Shown piece after piece: positions 1 through 7,574 of a stretch of DNA of 38,246 nt (position 1 is its first letter; each line of letters begins with the position of its first letter). The notes beneath the pieces were generated by a model. The model was not told where the DNA came from, searched no databases, and saw nothing but the letters and a program-made list of their open reading frames with translations. Location of the stretch: assembly GCA_025454115.1 (NCBI GenBank), contig JALOPB010000001.1, positions 1-38,246 on the forward strand, written 5' to 3'. A program made the translations under genes and the position numbers. Source of the stretch: Desulfobacterales bacterium (GTDB lineage Bacteria > Desulfobacterota > Desulfobacteria > Desulfobacterales > SpSt-501).

Positions 1-99
1 CGGCCTGGTCTCCGGGCGCCTTCGGGATCGGGCCGGGCTTCAACCAGTAGAAGCAGCGGGCGAGCGCCGTGGCATAGGCCAGGTTGTGGATGATGTCCC
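1..99. repeat. Left copy of 99-bp exact terminal direct repeat (circular-assembly overlap)
   Basis: cggcctggtctccgggcgcc...gatgatgtccc at 1-99 is identical to 38148-38246. Confidence 0.97.
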
Positions 100-397
100 G
101 GTCGGTGAGCTGGCCGTCCTGGCCGTCGACGGCGAGATTGAGCGCCATGAGCTTCGCATGCAGTGCCGGGTGGCGCAGGGCGAGCATGGCAAGCACCGAG
201 CGCTCGCTGGCCGGCTCAACCTGGTAGATCCCGCGTGCCGGGCCCTTGATCTGCACGAGGTATTTTCCGAGCTGGGTCTCCTGGGCCGCGGTCAGCATGA
301 GCAACTCGACGGCCGCCTCAGAATATGGGATCTCCGGCTCCAGGTGGCGCAGGGTCTCGCGGATCAGCTGCCTCAAGTGGTCCTTATGGATTGCCAT
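1..397 (-). CDS. 5' part of junction-spanning lysozyme-like/transglycosylase-like protein (continues at 38047-38246)
   Basis: Manual translation MAIHKDHLRQLIRETLRHLEPEIPYSEAAVELLMLTAAQETQLGKYLVQIKGPARGIYQVEP...; AQET...GIYQ pattern resembles phage lysozyme-like proteins; gene missing from the ORF track because the contig is cut inside it. Confidence 0.75.
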   Translation of the reverse strand, partial: MAIHKDHLRQLIRETLRHLEPEIPYSEAAVELLMLTAAQETQLGKYLVQIKGPARGIYQVEPASERSVLAMLALRHPALHAKLMALNLAVDGQDGQLTDRDIIHNLAYATALARCFYWLKPGPIPKAPGDQA

Positions 398-602
398 GAT
401 CTCCTCCTTTGTTTCGGGCGGCATGCTGGGCGGCGTGGTTGTCGCAGTGGCCGTCCAGGTCCGTCCGGTGGTGCATGCACCCGGTATCGTGAGGGCCGGC
501 GGGGAAATAGAATTCGCACCCGCAGCGCTCGACGTCGTCGACGGCGCCGCAACTGGACATCCCGCAGCCAGTGATGCAGAAATTAACGCCGCCGGGAGCC
601 AT
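384..602 (-). CDS. Cys/His-rich small protein
   Basis: 72 aa ORF between the holin-like and lysozyme-like genes, multiple Cys/His. Confidence 0.5.
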   Translation of the reverse strand: MAPGGVNFCITGCGMSSCGAVDDVERCGCEFYFPAGPHDTGCMHHRTDLDGHCDNHAAQHAARNKGGDHGNP

Positions 603-606
603 CTTT

Positions 607-870
607 TCACCCGGCCGGCTTTTTGGCCTCGATCGCCTTGAGCGCCGAGCGCTCCTTGCCCTGCTGGTATTGCAGGACGATGGCGCCGACCATCCCGGCC
701 AGCTGGATCAGGCCGTCGATGACCACCTGTACGACCGGCAGAATAGAGTCTGCCGCGTCGGTGATTTTCTTGCCGACCTCGGGCTGGATCGCCCCGCCGC
801 CGACACCCAGTCCGACGATGGTGGCGATCATGCGGCCCCAGAATTCAGTCGTTTTCCATCCAGCTTTCAC
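607..870 (-). CDS. Holin-like small membrane protein
   Basis: 87 aa, hydrophobic segments, Lys-rich C-terminus, in lysis cluster. Confidence 0.55.
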   Translation of the reverse strand: MKAGWKTTEFWGRMIATIVGLGVGGGAIQPEVGKKITDAADSILPVVQVVIDGLIQLAGMVGAIVLQYQQGKERSALKAIEAKKPAG

Positions 871-1080
871 AGCGCGCCTCCTTTTTTGGTTTCCCCCGGC
901 GGATCGGCGGGAGCCGTCGGTTCGGACGTCTGCCCCCTCATCGGGCCTCGCCGCCGGGGAAATCGGTTAAAGCCCCGGCCGGATCGGAATGGTCGGGGAA
1001 ATGTCAACGGGCGGACTTGTGTCCTGCTTGTACTGGTCTCGGTGCTCGGCCTGGACCTCCAGGCGCACGGTGACGTCCCG

Positions 1081-1185
1081 TCAGTCGGACATCCAGAGGT
1101 TGTACTCCCTGGGCGTATGCACGACCGAGCAGCCGGCCAGCATCAGAACCAGCGCAAATACGAGTCGAGTTGATCGAGCTCCCAT
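1081..1185 (-). CDS. Short lipoprotein, candidate outer-membrane spanin or its remnant; in-frame ORF continues past TGA to 967
   Basis: Manual translation MGARSTRLVFALVLMLAGCSVVHTPREYNLWMSD* with lipobox LAGC; starts inside the end of the 1143-1643 gene. Confidence 0.5.
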   Translation of the reverse strand: MGARSTRLVFALVLMLAGCSVVHTPREYNLWMSD

Positions 1186-1643
1186 GTCACCATCGCCTTG
1201 TCGATCGGCAGGAACGGCTTGATATTGAGCACCGGAACGGCCGCGAGATCCGGCAGCCGCCGCTGCAGCAGCAGGAGAAAGGCCGGATTTAGCTTGGCCT
1301 TATCCATCACCTCCTTGTAGAGCGACTCCATGGTGAGGATGTCTTTTTCAACGACCCACTTGCGCAGCTCGGCCGATGTCTTGCGCAGAGCCGGTCCGTC
1401 AACGATCTTGGTGCCCAGGCCGAGCAGCGTCGCGTCGATGATGATCTCGTGCATCTGCTCGGGCTGGAGCTGGAGCTTTGCGCCGATGGCGCAGATCACG
1501 GATCCGGCATACTCCGGCTTGAGGCACACGGGGGTCTCGGGCGGCTTGTAGATCTGTCCGAACTGGGGGCATCCGGCCAGGATCATCACCATGGCTATTA
1601 TCAGGGCCAATCCGCAAAGTTTTCCGTTGATGTGATTTTTCAT
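1143..1643 (-). CDS. Phage lipoprotein
   Basis: 166 aa, signal sequence with lipobox (MVMILAGC). Confidence 0.65.
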   Translation of the reverse strand: MKNHINGKLCGLALIIAMVMILAGCPQFGQIYKPPETPVCLKPEYAGSVICAIGAKLQLQPEQMHEIIIDATLLGLGTKIVDGPALRKTSAELRKWVVEKDILTMESLYKEVMDKAKLNPAFLLLLQRRLPDLAAVPVLNIKPFLPIDKAMVTWELDQLDSYLRWF

Positions 1644-2047
1644 GGGTTCCTCCTTTGGTTTTCGGACATGACTGTCATGTCCTCGGAAAGTTGTTCGACG
1701 CGCTCGGATAGGACGGCGAGCGCCTGTTTGACATCGGACATCTGGGCCGCGGACTGCTCCTTGGCGTGCTCGCGGCGGGAGTCAAAAAGATCCATCTTGA
1801 CGGAGAGCGCCTCGATCTTTCCGCAGGTGATCTGCTGGCACCGGGCCTGCTCGCGCTCGCATCCATTTCGCGGCATGAAGTGCGTCTGGCCGTCCTCGCG
1901 GTAAAGGGCGTGGCGCAGGGTGCTTGCCAGATCGGACACCTGGGTTGCGAGCTGGCGCTTTATGCCGCGCATGTCGGCCCAGATCAGCGCGATCGCGCCT
2001 ACGGCGATAGTCGTTGGCAGCCAGGCCTGGATGGTTGCGACGTCCAT
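1640..2047 (-). CDS. Membrane-anchored coiled-coil protein (possible spanin- or holin-associated)
   Basis: 135 aa, N-terminal TM segment then charged helical region; overlaps next gene. Confidence 0.55.
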   Translation of the reverse strand: MDVATIQAWLPTTIAVGAIALIWADMRGIKRQLATQVSDLASTLRHALYREDGQTHFMPRNGCEREQARCQQITCGKIEALSVKMDLFDSRREHAKEQSAAQMSDVKQALAVLSERVEQLSEDMTVMSENQRRNP

Positions 2048-2086
2048 GAGGTCAGTCCTCCGTAAGCGCAGAAATAAAACAGGGCT

Positions 2087-2482
2087 TCAGCTTCCTTCGT
2101 TGATGACCGCCATCCCCTTCGGCTGGCTCAAGCTGGGAACTTTCAATAAAAAAGGGGCGGAGGTGCTCCACCGGTCGGCCGTGGTGGTCTGCCCGGTGGT
2201 CTGGTCGGTGACCGAGAGCACCGCGCCCGCCTGGGCCTGGCCGCTGTAGTCGGCCGGCGGTACGCCGCCGAGATCGAATCTCATGGCATTGGACACCGCA
2301 GGCCCAACGGTCCAGGCGCCCCAGGTGGTGCCGTCGGTCGAGAGCCTGATACGGTACTTGGTTGCGTCGGTCTGCGGGTCAGCGGATAGGTACGGCTCCA
2401 CAAAAGCGCTCGCCTGCGCAAAAAGCAGCAGGCATAGGCCCGCCAAGGTAAATATTTTTTCAATACGCGCGCGGTTTTTCAT
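2087..2482 (-). CDS. Secreted protein with signal peptide
   Basis: 131 aa, MKNRARIEKIFTLAGLCLLLFAQASAF signal; beta-rich remainder. Confidence 0.55.
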   Translation of the reverse strand: MKNRARIEKIFTLAGLCLLLFAQASAFVEPYLSADPQTDATKYRIRLSTDGTTWGAWTVGPAVSNAMRFDLGGVPPADYSGQAQAGAVLSVTDQTTGQTTTADRWSTSAPFLLKVPSLSQPKGMAVINEGS

Positions 2483-2503
2483 AGCTTTCCCTCCCGTTGA
2501 ATA

Positions 2504-2549
2504 GAAAAGGGGCGCTGCCAGAGTGCGGGCTCCCGCAGCGCCCCTTTTC
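2504..2549. terminator. Bidirectional rho-independent terminator at the end of the tail operon
   Basis: Perfect 15-bp arms GAAAAGGGGCGCTGC (2504-2518) / GCAGCGCCCCTTTTC (2535-2549). Confidence 0.8.
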
Positions 2550-2602
2550 CTGTTGCTCCCGCGCCGGCCGTCGCCGGGCGGGAATCGGTTGTTAATGTCT
2601 GT

Positions 2603-2911
2603 CTACGTGTCATGGACGAGCAGCTCGATCACATACTCCCGATGGTTGTCTCCGTTTGTGCTGACGCGCATGATCACGTAGTATCTGGTCCCGCTGGTCC
2701 CGCCCCTGACATAGGGCTTTATCAGCGTTGTCGTGAAGGTGTTTTTGGCGGCGTCGAGCAGGGTGGCGCTCACGTCCGTTCCCGCCGCGTCCTTGGCGCT
2801 GAAGGTCACGTTCGATATGGTCTCGGACCCAAGCCAGGCGGCCGCGTCGATCTCCACGAAGAACTTCTCCCAGCTCGCCTTTACCTCCTGCAATACAAAT
2901 TTCTCGCTCAT
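2603..2911 (-). CDS. Beta-rich virion-associated protein
   Basis: 102 aa ORF at end of tail operon, short and colinear. Confidence 0.5.
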   Translation of the reverse strand: MSEKFVLQEVKASWEKFFVEIDAAAWLGSETISNVTFSAKDAAGTDVSATLLDAAKNTFTTTLIKPYVRGGTSGTRYYVIMRVSTNGDNHREYVIELLVHDT

Positions 2912-2918
2912 GGCGCCC

Positions 2919-3272
2919 TCACATGTAAAGCTCGTAGTCCGGCCGGGTGACGATGACCTGCCCGCTCGAAAGCACCCAGGTGCGGTGCCGGTTGGTGACG
3001 CAGCAGTTGACGTACTCGCGCAGCTTGATGCCGTCCGGCCCCTGCTTCATGAACCCTCGGCCGAAACGCTTCTCAAACCGTTCTCCGGCCGTGATGTCGA
3101 TGAAAACGTGATGCAACGGCAGCAGCGGCACGAGCGGCTGGAAGGACACCCGCACGACCTGTTCAAGGGGGAGATCCTTCCATGTCTGCTCGCATCCGCT
3201 CTCGGCGTACTGTCGGCGCACGGATCCGTCCACGAGCTGAATCTCCCAGGCGTAGTGCTTGTTCGGTTCCAC
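2919..3272 (-). CDS. Hypothetical protein
   Basis: 117 aa ORF in operon. Confidence 0.55.
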   Translation of the reverse strand: MEPNKHYAWEIQLVDGSVRRQYAESGCEQTWKDLPLEQVVRVSFQPLVPLLPLHHVFIDITAGERFEKRFGRGFMKQGPDGIKLREYVNCCVTNRHRTWVLSSGQVIVTRPDYELYM

Positions 3273-3290
3273 GGGTGTCCCTCCTGTCGG

Positions 3291-3785
3291 TTAGGTTTCG
3301 TCGTAGGCGAAGGTCAGGGTTTCGGCGGTCAGCGTGCCCGGTGAGGCCGTGCTGGCGACCGTCATCTGCAACCGCAGCAGGTCGCCCTTGTATCCGGTTC
3401 CGGTGTGCGGTCCGGTGTTGACCGCGTCCAGGTCGATCGGGGAGCCGGAATTCTTGGTGAAAAGATCCGTGCCGCTGATGTTCGTGTTGACGTTCGGGTT
3501 GAACGTGTTTCCGGGCACGTCGTACTGCACCCCGATCCCGGTGCCAAACCCGTTGGACCCGTCGGAATAGGCCCGCAGGTTCTGGATGTCGACACTCGGC
3601 CCGGTGGAGAAGTAGAACCGCAGTTGCTTGGTGTAGCTGTAGTTCGTTCCCGCCGCCGGGACCTGCAGGCGGTTGTTGGTGTCGACACTGTTCTCGTCGG
3701 CGGTCTTGAAGCGCACGGTGCCGGAGGTCTTGTCCACCCCGGTCGCCAGGGCCGACATCTCGTGAATCTGAACGGTGGCTGCCAT
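3291..3785 (-). CDS. Hypothetical structural protein
   Basis: 164 aa ORF in operon with AGGAG-like RBS upstream. Confidence 0.6.
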   Translation of the reverse strand: MAATVQIHEMSALATGVDKTSGTVRFKTADENSVDTNNRLQVPAAGTNYSYTKQLRFYFSTGPSVDIQNLRAYSDGSNGFGTGIGVQYDVPGNTFNPNVNTNISGTDLFTKNSGSPIDLDAVNTGPHTGTGYKGDLLRLQMTVASTASPGTLTAETLTFAYDET

Positions 3786-3814
3786 GGTCGTTTCTCCTTA
3801 GCGGTTGCCGGGCC

Positions 3815-6181
3815 TCATGTTGCTGCGAAGGCCGGCCGGCCAAGCCTGGAGATGAATGCGGCGCGAGGCACGCGGGCGACGTGGGACGGCCGAGGCAAAG
3901 ACGCCACGAACCGCACCTTGGCGAGCGCCACCGCGAGCGCCGAGTACACGATCGCATCGAGGAGCGTCGCCGCGGCGGCGTTCGGGCGCTGGAGCAGCCC
4001 GTCCATATTCACCGCGTGGGACAGCTCGCCGAAAACAATTGCGTCCAAGCTTGCCAGCCGGATCTCGCCCCTCACGAGCAGCGCATCCAGGCTGATGAGT
4101 TGATAATTACCAGCTCCCGACAGGATGGCATCCAGCCCAACCTGCGGACCGAAGGTCCTGGTAATAACGGCGTCCAACTGCGGCGCGATGGTGCGCAGCG
4201 CATACAGCCATGCGTCCATCTGGACGGTTGAGGTTAGGCCGCTTTTCTGCAACATGGCGTCGAGCGTCAGGCTCTGAACCATGGAGCGCGTAATCACGGC
4301 GTCCAGGGCGGCGGAAAGCGCCGCCGAGGCGTATATCATGGCGTCGAGCGACGCCGCGCGGGTGAGGCCCGTGGCGGCCAGGAGCGCATCGAGGCCTGCT
4401 CCGATCTGGCCGGACGCAATCGAGTACAGGATCGCATCGAGCGCCGTCCCTGCGGTTCGGCCGGACTGGTTAATGAGGGCGTCAAGCGAGGCGGACCGGG
4501 TGAGGCCAGCCTTGTTCAGCAGGGCATCTATGGAGGCCGCGCGGGTGAGGCCGACCTGGTTCAGTAGGGCGTCTATCGCCGTCGCGGCGCCCATGCCGGC
4601 ACGGTTTAGGCAGGCGTCAAGCGAGGCGGACCGGGTGAGGCCGGACGCGGCCAGAAGCGCATCGAGCGATGCCGCGCGGGTGAGGCCCGTGGCGTTCAGG
4701 CAAGCGTCAAACGCTGCCGTTCGGACCGCCGCGATCTGGACCATGGCATCTATACTCACGGTCTTCTGCCCGGTGGCCTGCAGGTAGGCGTCCAGCGCGG
4801 CCGTCAGCGCCTGCGCCTTCTGGGCGATCGCATCGAGCGAGAGGGCTGCGACCATGCCGGACTTGCTGACCAGCGCATCGAGGGAGGCCGTCAGGCTGTA
4901 AGTGGCCGCCTGTATCAAAAGAGCGTCGATCCCGGTGGCGGCCGAAATGCCCTCCTTGTTGATGAGTGCGTCGATGGAGTGGCTCGCGGTGACGCCGGAC
5001 CGGGTCAGCAGGGCGTCGAGCGACGCCGCGCGGGTGAGCCCGGTCGCGCCCAAAAGCGCGTCGAGCGCAGCGGTGCGCGTCCCCAGGACCTGCAACAGCG
5101 AGTCGATCGAAAGGGTAACCGGGATTGATTTTTGCAAGTAGGCGTCGAGCGAGGCTGTGCGCGACAACGTTTTCTGCACCAGAGAGTCAAGCGAGACCGT
5201 GCGGGTGTAGGTCTGCGCTCCGGCAGAAACATACTCATCCGCCCCAATATCCCATGTCGCCCCGCTGCCGCCTCGGTCCTGGCCGTCGATGTCGGTCTGG
5301 AACGGGAAGCTGGCATCGTTGTAGAGATTGGTGCCGTGACCTAAAGCCCCGGCATCATTTGACGCCAGGTGGAAATCGTCGTTGGCCTCATCGACAAACG
5401 AGAAGGTTTGGGAGATACGATCTCCAACAGCGCCGCCAGTGACCGTGTACCCCATAGACGAAACATCGGTGGCGTTGTAGCCACTTCCGGCGGCGTAATT
5501 ATAGCCTGGGCTGGCGGGCACCGTGCAAGATAAAAAAATATTGTTTTTCAGGAGCAAGCTGTTTGGAGCAGTGTGCATCACGCCATACAGGCAGTTATGC
5601 ACGGTGCAATTGAACATGATGTTTCCAGAGCCGCCGCCTCTCAGCCAAACCGCATAGTTGCCGTGATCGTAAAATATTGAGTTGTAAATGATCCATCCTA
5701 TTGCAGTATATGAAGCTCCACAATAGATTGCCTCGGAATACCCATTCGCGCCGTGAATGATGCAATAACCAAAGCGCATTCCAGTCAGCGACGACTCCAC
5801 ATGAATAATATCAGCGCCGCCGGTATTCGAAACTTGAAGACCCTCAAAACGAGTGTAGGACGCGTTGCAAATGATGCTGTACCAATCGTTTGTAAGAACC
5901 AGCCGATACTTATTTCCGGTTGACCACTTGCCGGCGTGACGGTAGCCCTCCGCTGGATCAGTCCAAATCTTGACGTATTGAGTCGAAGAAGTTGTCCAAC
6001 CATCAATCGTGACAGCCGTTGTGTCCGCCGTCCCGCCGGTACAGCGGCATTTGGCAACGGCGATTTCATCCCGCCCCCCGGTCAGGTCGCCTTGCTGGGC
6101 CGCCTCCCAATCGTAGAGCGAATCGTAATCAGCCCCGGCGCCAAGATCGGGGTCGATGATTTTGATGACTTCGGTTGCCAT
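3815..6181 (-). CDS. Candidate tail fibre/receptor-binding protein: N-terminal parallel beta-helix, then about 29 tandem 14-15 aa repeats
   Basis: 788 aa; N-terminal half has beta-helix-type repeats ending DIDGQDRGGSGATWDIGADEY; C-terminal half is tandem TRAASLDALLxxxG-type repeats. Confidence 0.75.
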   Translation of the reverse strand: MATEVIKIIDPDLGAGADYDSLYDWEAAQQGDLTGGRDEIAVAKCRCTGGTADTTAVTIDGWTTSSTQYVKIWTDPAEGYRHAGKWSTGNKYRLVLTNDWYSIICNASYTRFEGLQVSNTGGADIIHVESSLTGMRFGYCIIHGANGYSEAIYCGASYTAIGWIIYNSIFYDHGNYAVWLRGGGSGNIMFNCTVHNCLYGVMHTAPNSLLLKNNIFLSCTVPASPGYNYAAGSGYNATDVSSMGYTVTGGAVGDRISQTFSFVDEANDDFHLASNDAGALGHGTNLYNDASFPFQTDIDGQDRGGSGATWDIGADEYVSAGAQTYTRTVSLDSLVQKTLSRTASLDAYLQKSIPVTLSIDSLLQVLGTRTAALDALLGATGLTRAASLDALLTRSGVTASHSIDALINKEGISAATGIDALLIQAATYSLTASLDALVSKSGMVAALSLDAIAQKAQALTAALDAYLQATGQKTVSIDAMVQIAAVRTAAFDACLNATGLTRAASLDALLAASGLTRSASLDACLNRAGMGAATAIDALLNQVGLTRAASIDALLNKAGLTRSASLDALINQSGRTAGTALDAILYSIASGQIGAGLDALLAATGLTRAASLDAMIYASAALSAALDAVITRSMVQSLTLDAMLQKSGLTSTVQMDAWLYALRTIAPQLDAVITRTFGPQVGLDAILSGAGNYQLISLDALLVRGEIRLASLDAIVFGELSHAVNMDGLLQRPNAAAATLLDAIVYSALAVALAKVRFVASLPRPSHVARVPRAAFISRLGRPAFAAT
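3960..5215 (-). repeat. Tandem coding repeats, about 42-45 bp per unit, encoding (G)LTRAASLDALLNKA-like units
   Basis: About 29 xLDAxx cores counted in the translation; several units nearly identical at DNA level (gcgtcaagcgaggcggaccgggtgaggcc at about 4470 and 4615). Confidence 0.85.
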
Positions 6182-6184
6182 TGC

Positions 6185-7066
6185 TTAACCCGCCATTTTG
6201 TTAATCAGCTTGCTCAGAAATTCGGCTTTCGTCATGGTAACGATCCCGCCCGCCGCCATGATCGCGTCATGGTCGGTTTGTGAAATGCCGTATTGATGGC
6301 GAATGTAGACCTGTTCCATGCAGCGCTTAACGTCCTGCCTGAATCGGGTTAGAATGTCTCTGCGCTCGATCTTAAATGTGAAATTGGGGTAAACCTGGGA
6401 TATGACCGTGCCGCCGCGCTCGGTGACTTTCCGGTTGACGCGCTCACCGATCAAAGCCTCGATTTCAAGCTGCGTCATCGGCTGGCCGTCCTTCTCAAAC
6501 GGCCCCCACGCCTCCTGGCTGACCGTGACCGTGATTGTGCCGACTCCGGTTGCAGGCACATAGCCGTCAAGGGCAAAGCTCAGCCCGGCAAGCTGCGTCA
6601 CCGGCAAGTCCCAGAAATTTGCCGATCTGACCGCATCCCACAGGCTGAACGTGAAGCTCGCGTCGGTCGCCGTCAGGCCGAAGTTTGAGCAGCCCCAGGC
6701 CATCAGATAGCTTCTAACCTTCGTGGCCTTGACGCCCGCGATGTGGTTTTGCCCAATCGCCCCGGCGTTCTTCTCAAAAATCCTGACATCAAACCGCCCC
6801 TGTGCTGGGCGGGTGGCGACGACCTCGTAGTCGAAATCGTCCCGCCAGCTTCGGCGGTGGTCGCTCGCCTGCGCTTCGGAAAGCGTGATACCCGGCACTT
6901 TGACCACGATGAAGTCTTTGGGATAGCTCGACTGCGCCCAATTCGGATGTGCGCTCCACCCGTCCGGCTTGAAGTTGACGAGGTCGGTTCGCTTGTGGAC
7001 GCCCCGGCGGTCTTTGTCGGGGTCGGGGTGGGTGTAGTCCGTGCGCTTGAAGATAAATTCGGCCAT
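6185..7066 (-). CDS. Hypothetical tail-region protein
   Basis: 293 aa from MAEFIFKRTDYTHPDPDKD; start at 7066 preferred over the ORF-track start at 7090. Confidence 0.65.
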   Translation of the reverse strand: MAEFIFKRTDYTHPDPDKDRRGVHKRTDLVNFKPDGWSAHPNWAQSSYPKDFIVVKVPGITLSEAQASDHRRSWRDDFDYEVVATRPAQGRFDVRIFEKNAGAIGQNHIAGVKATKVRSYLMAWGCSNFGLTATDASFTFSLWDAVRSANFWDLPVTQLAGLSFALDGYVPATGVGTITVTVSQEAWGPFEKDGQPMTQLEIEALIGERVNRKVTERGGTVISQVYPNFTFKIERRDILTRFRQDVKRCMEQVYIRHQYGISQTDHDAIMAAGGIVTMTKAEFLSKLINKMAG

Positions 7067-7109
7067 TATGCGAAAAACTCCCAAAACCAATCCTGTAGGC
7101 GTTTTTTAC

Positions 7110-7397
7110 CTATCCGATTTTCGCCAGCACGAACCCGGCCACTGCGGCCGGGAGCCCCGGCTGGTCGAAGGTTGTTTTCAAAAGCGCGACATCGTCGGCG
7201 TCCATCCTCAAAATATCGACCGACGCCAGGATCGCCTGCCCAAGCGCATAAACCTTGATGCTCTCCGCCCCGCTCTTCGCGCGATAGCTGCCGACCTGCT
7301 CTAACAGCGCGTCCTTGACCGTCATGGGGCTGCCGTCGGCGTTGATGTAGGGCAGGCCACGGAAGCTCTTGATCTCTTCTTTCAGGTTTATTTCCAT
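7110..7397 (-). CDS. Hypothetical protein
   Basis: 95 aa ORF; start overlaps the end of the upstream lipoprotein. Confidence 0.6.
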   Translation of the reverse strand: MEINLKEEIKSFRGLPYINADGSPMTVKDALLEQVGSYRAKSGAESIKVYALGQAILASVDILRMDADDVALLKTTFDQPGLPAAVAGFVLAKIG

Positions 7398-7549
7398 GAC
7401 CCGTCCTCCTGTCGCTCTTCGCCGATCAGGTCAGCCTTTGTGTAGGACCGGTCGGCCGCGTCCCCGCCGGTTCCGATCAGCGTGTCGAGCCAGCACCCCG
7501 ATGCGCCCATGACCGCCACGAACAACACGACCGCCATCATCTTTTTCAT
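7388..7549 (-). CDS. Small lipoprotein (53 aa)
   Basis: Manual translation MKKMMAVVLFVAVMGASGCWLDTLIGTGGDAADRSYTKADLIGEERQEDGSWK*; lipobox GASGC; below the ORF-track length cutoff. Confidence 0.6.
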   Translation of the reverse strand: MKKMMAVVLFVAVMGASGCWLDTLIGTGGDAADRSYTKADLIGEERQEDGSWK

Positions 7550-7574
7550 CTCTCGCTCCTCCCTTTTTGAGCTT

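Noticed and set aside
3960-5215. Repeat array as a CRISPR or diversity-generating element
   Set aside because: Repeats are coding, contiguous and in frame; no spacers, cas genes, reverse transcriptase or template repeat were seen.
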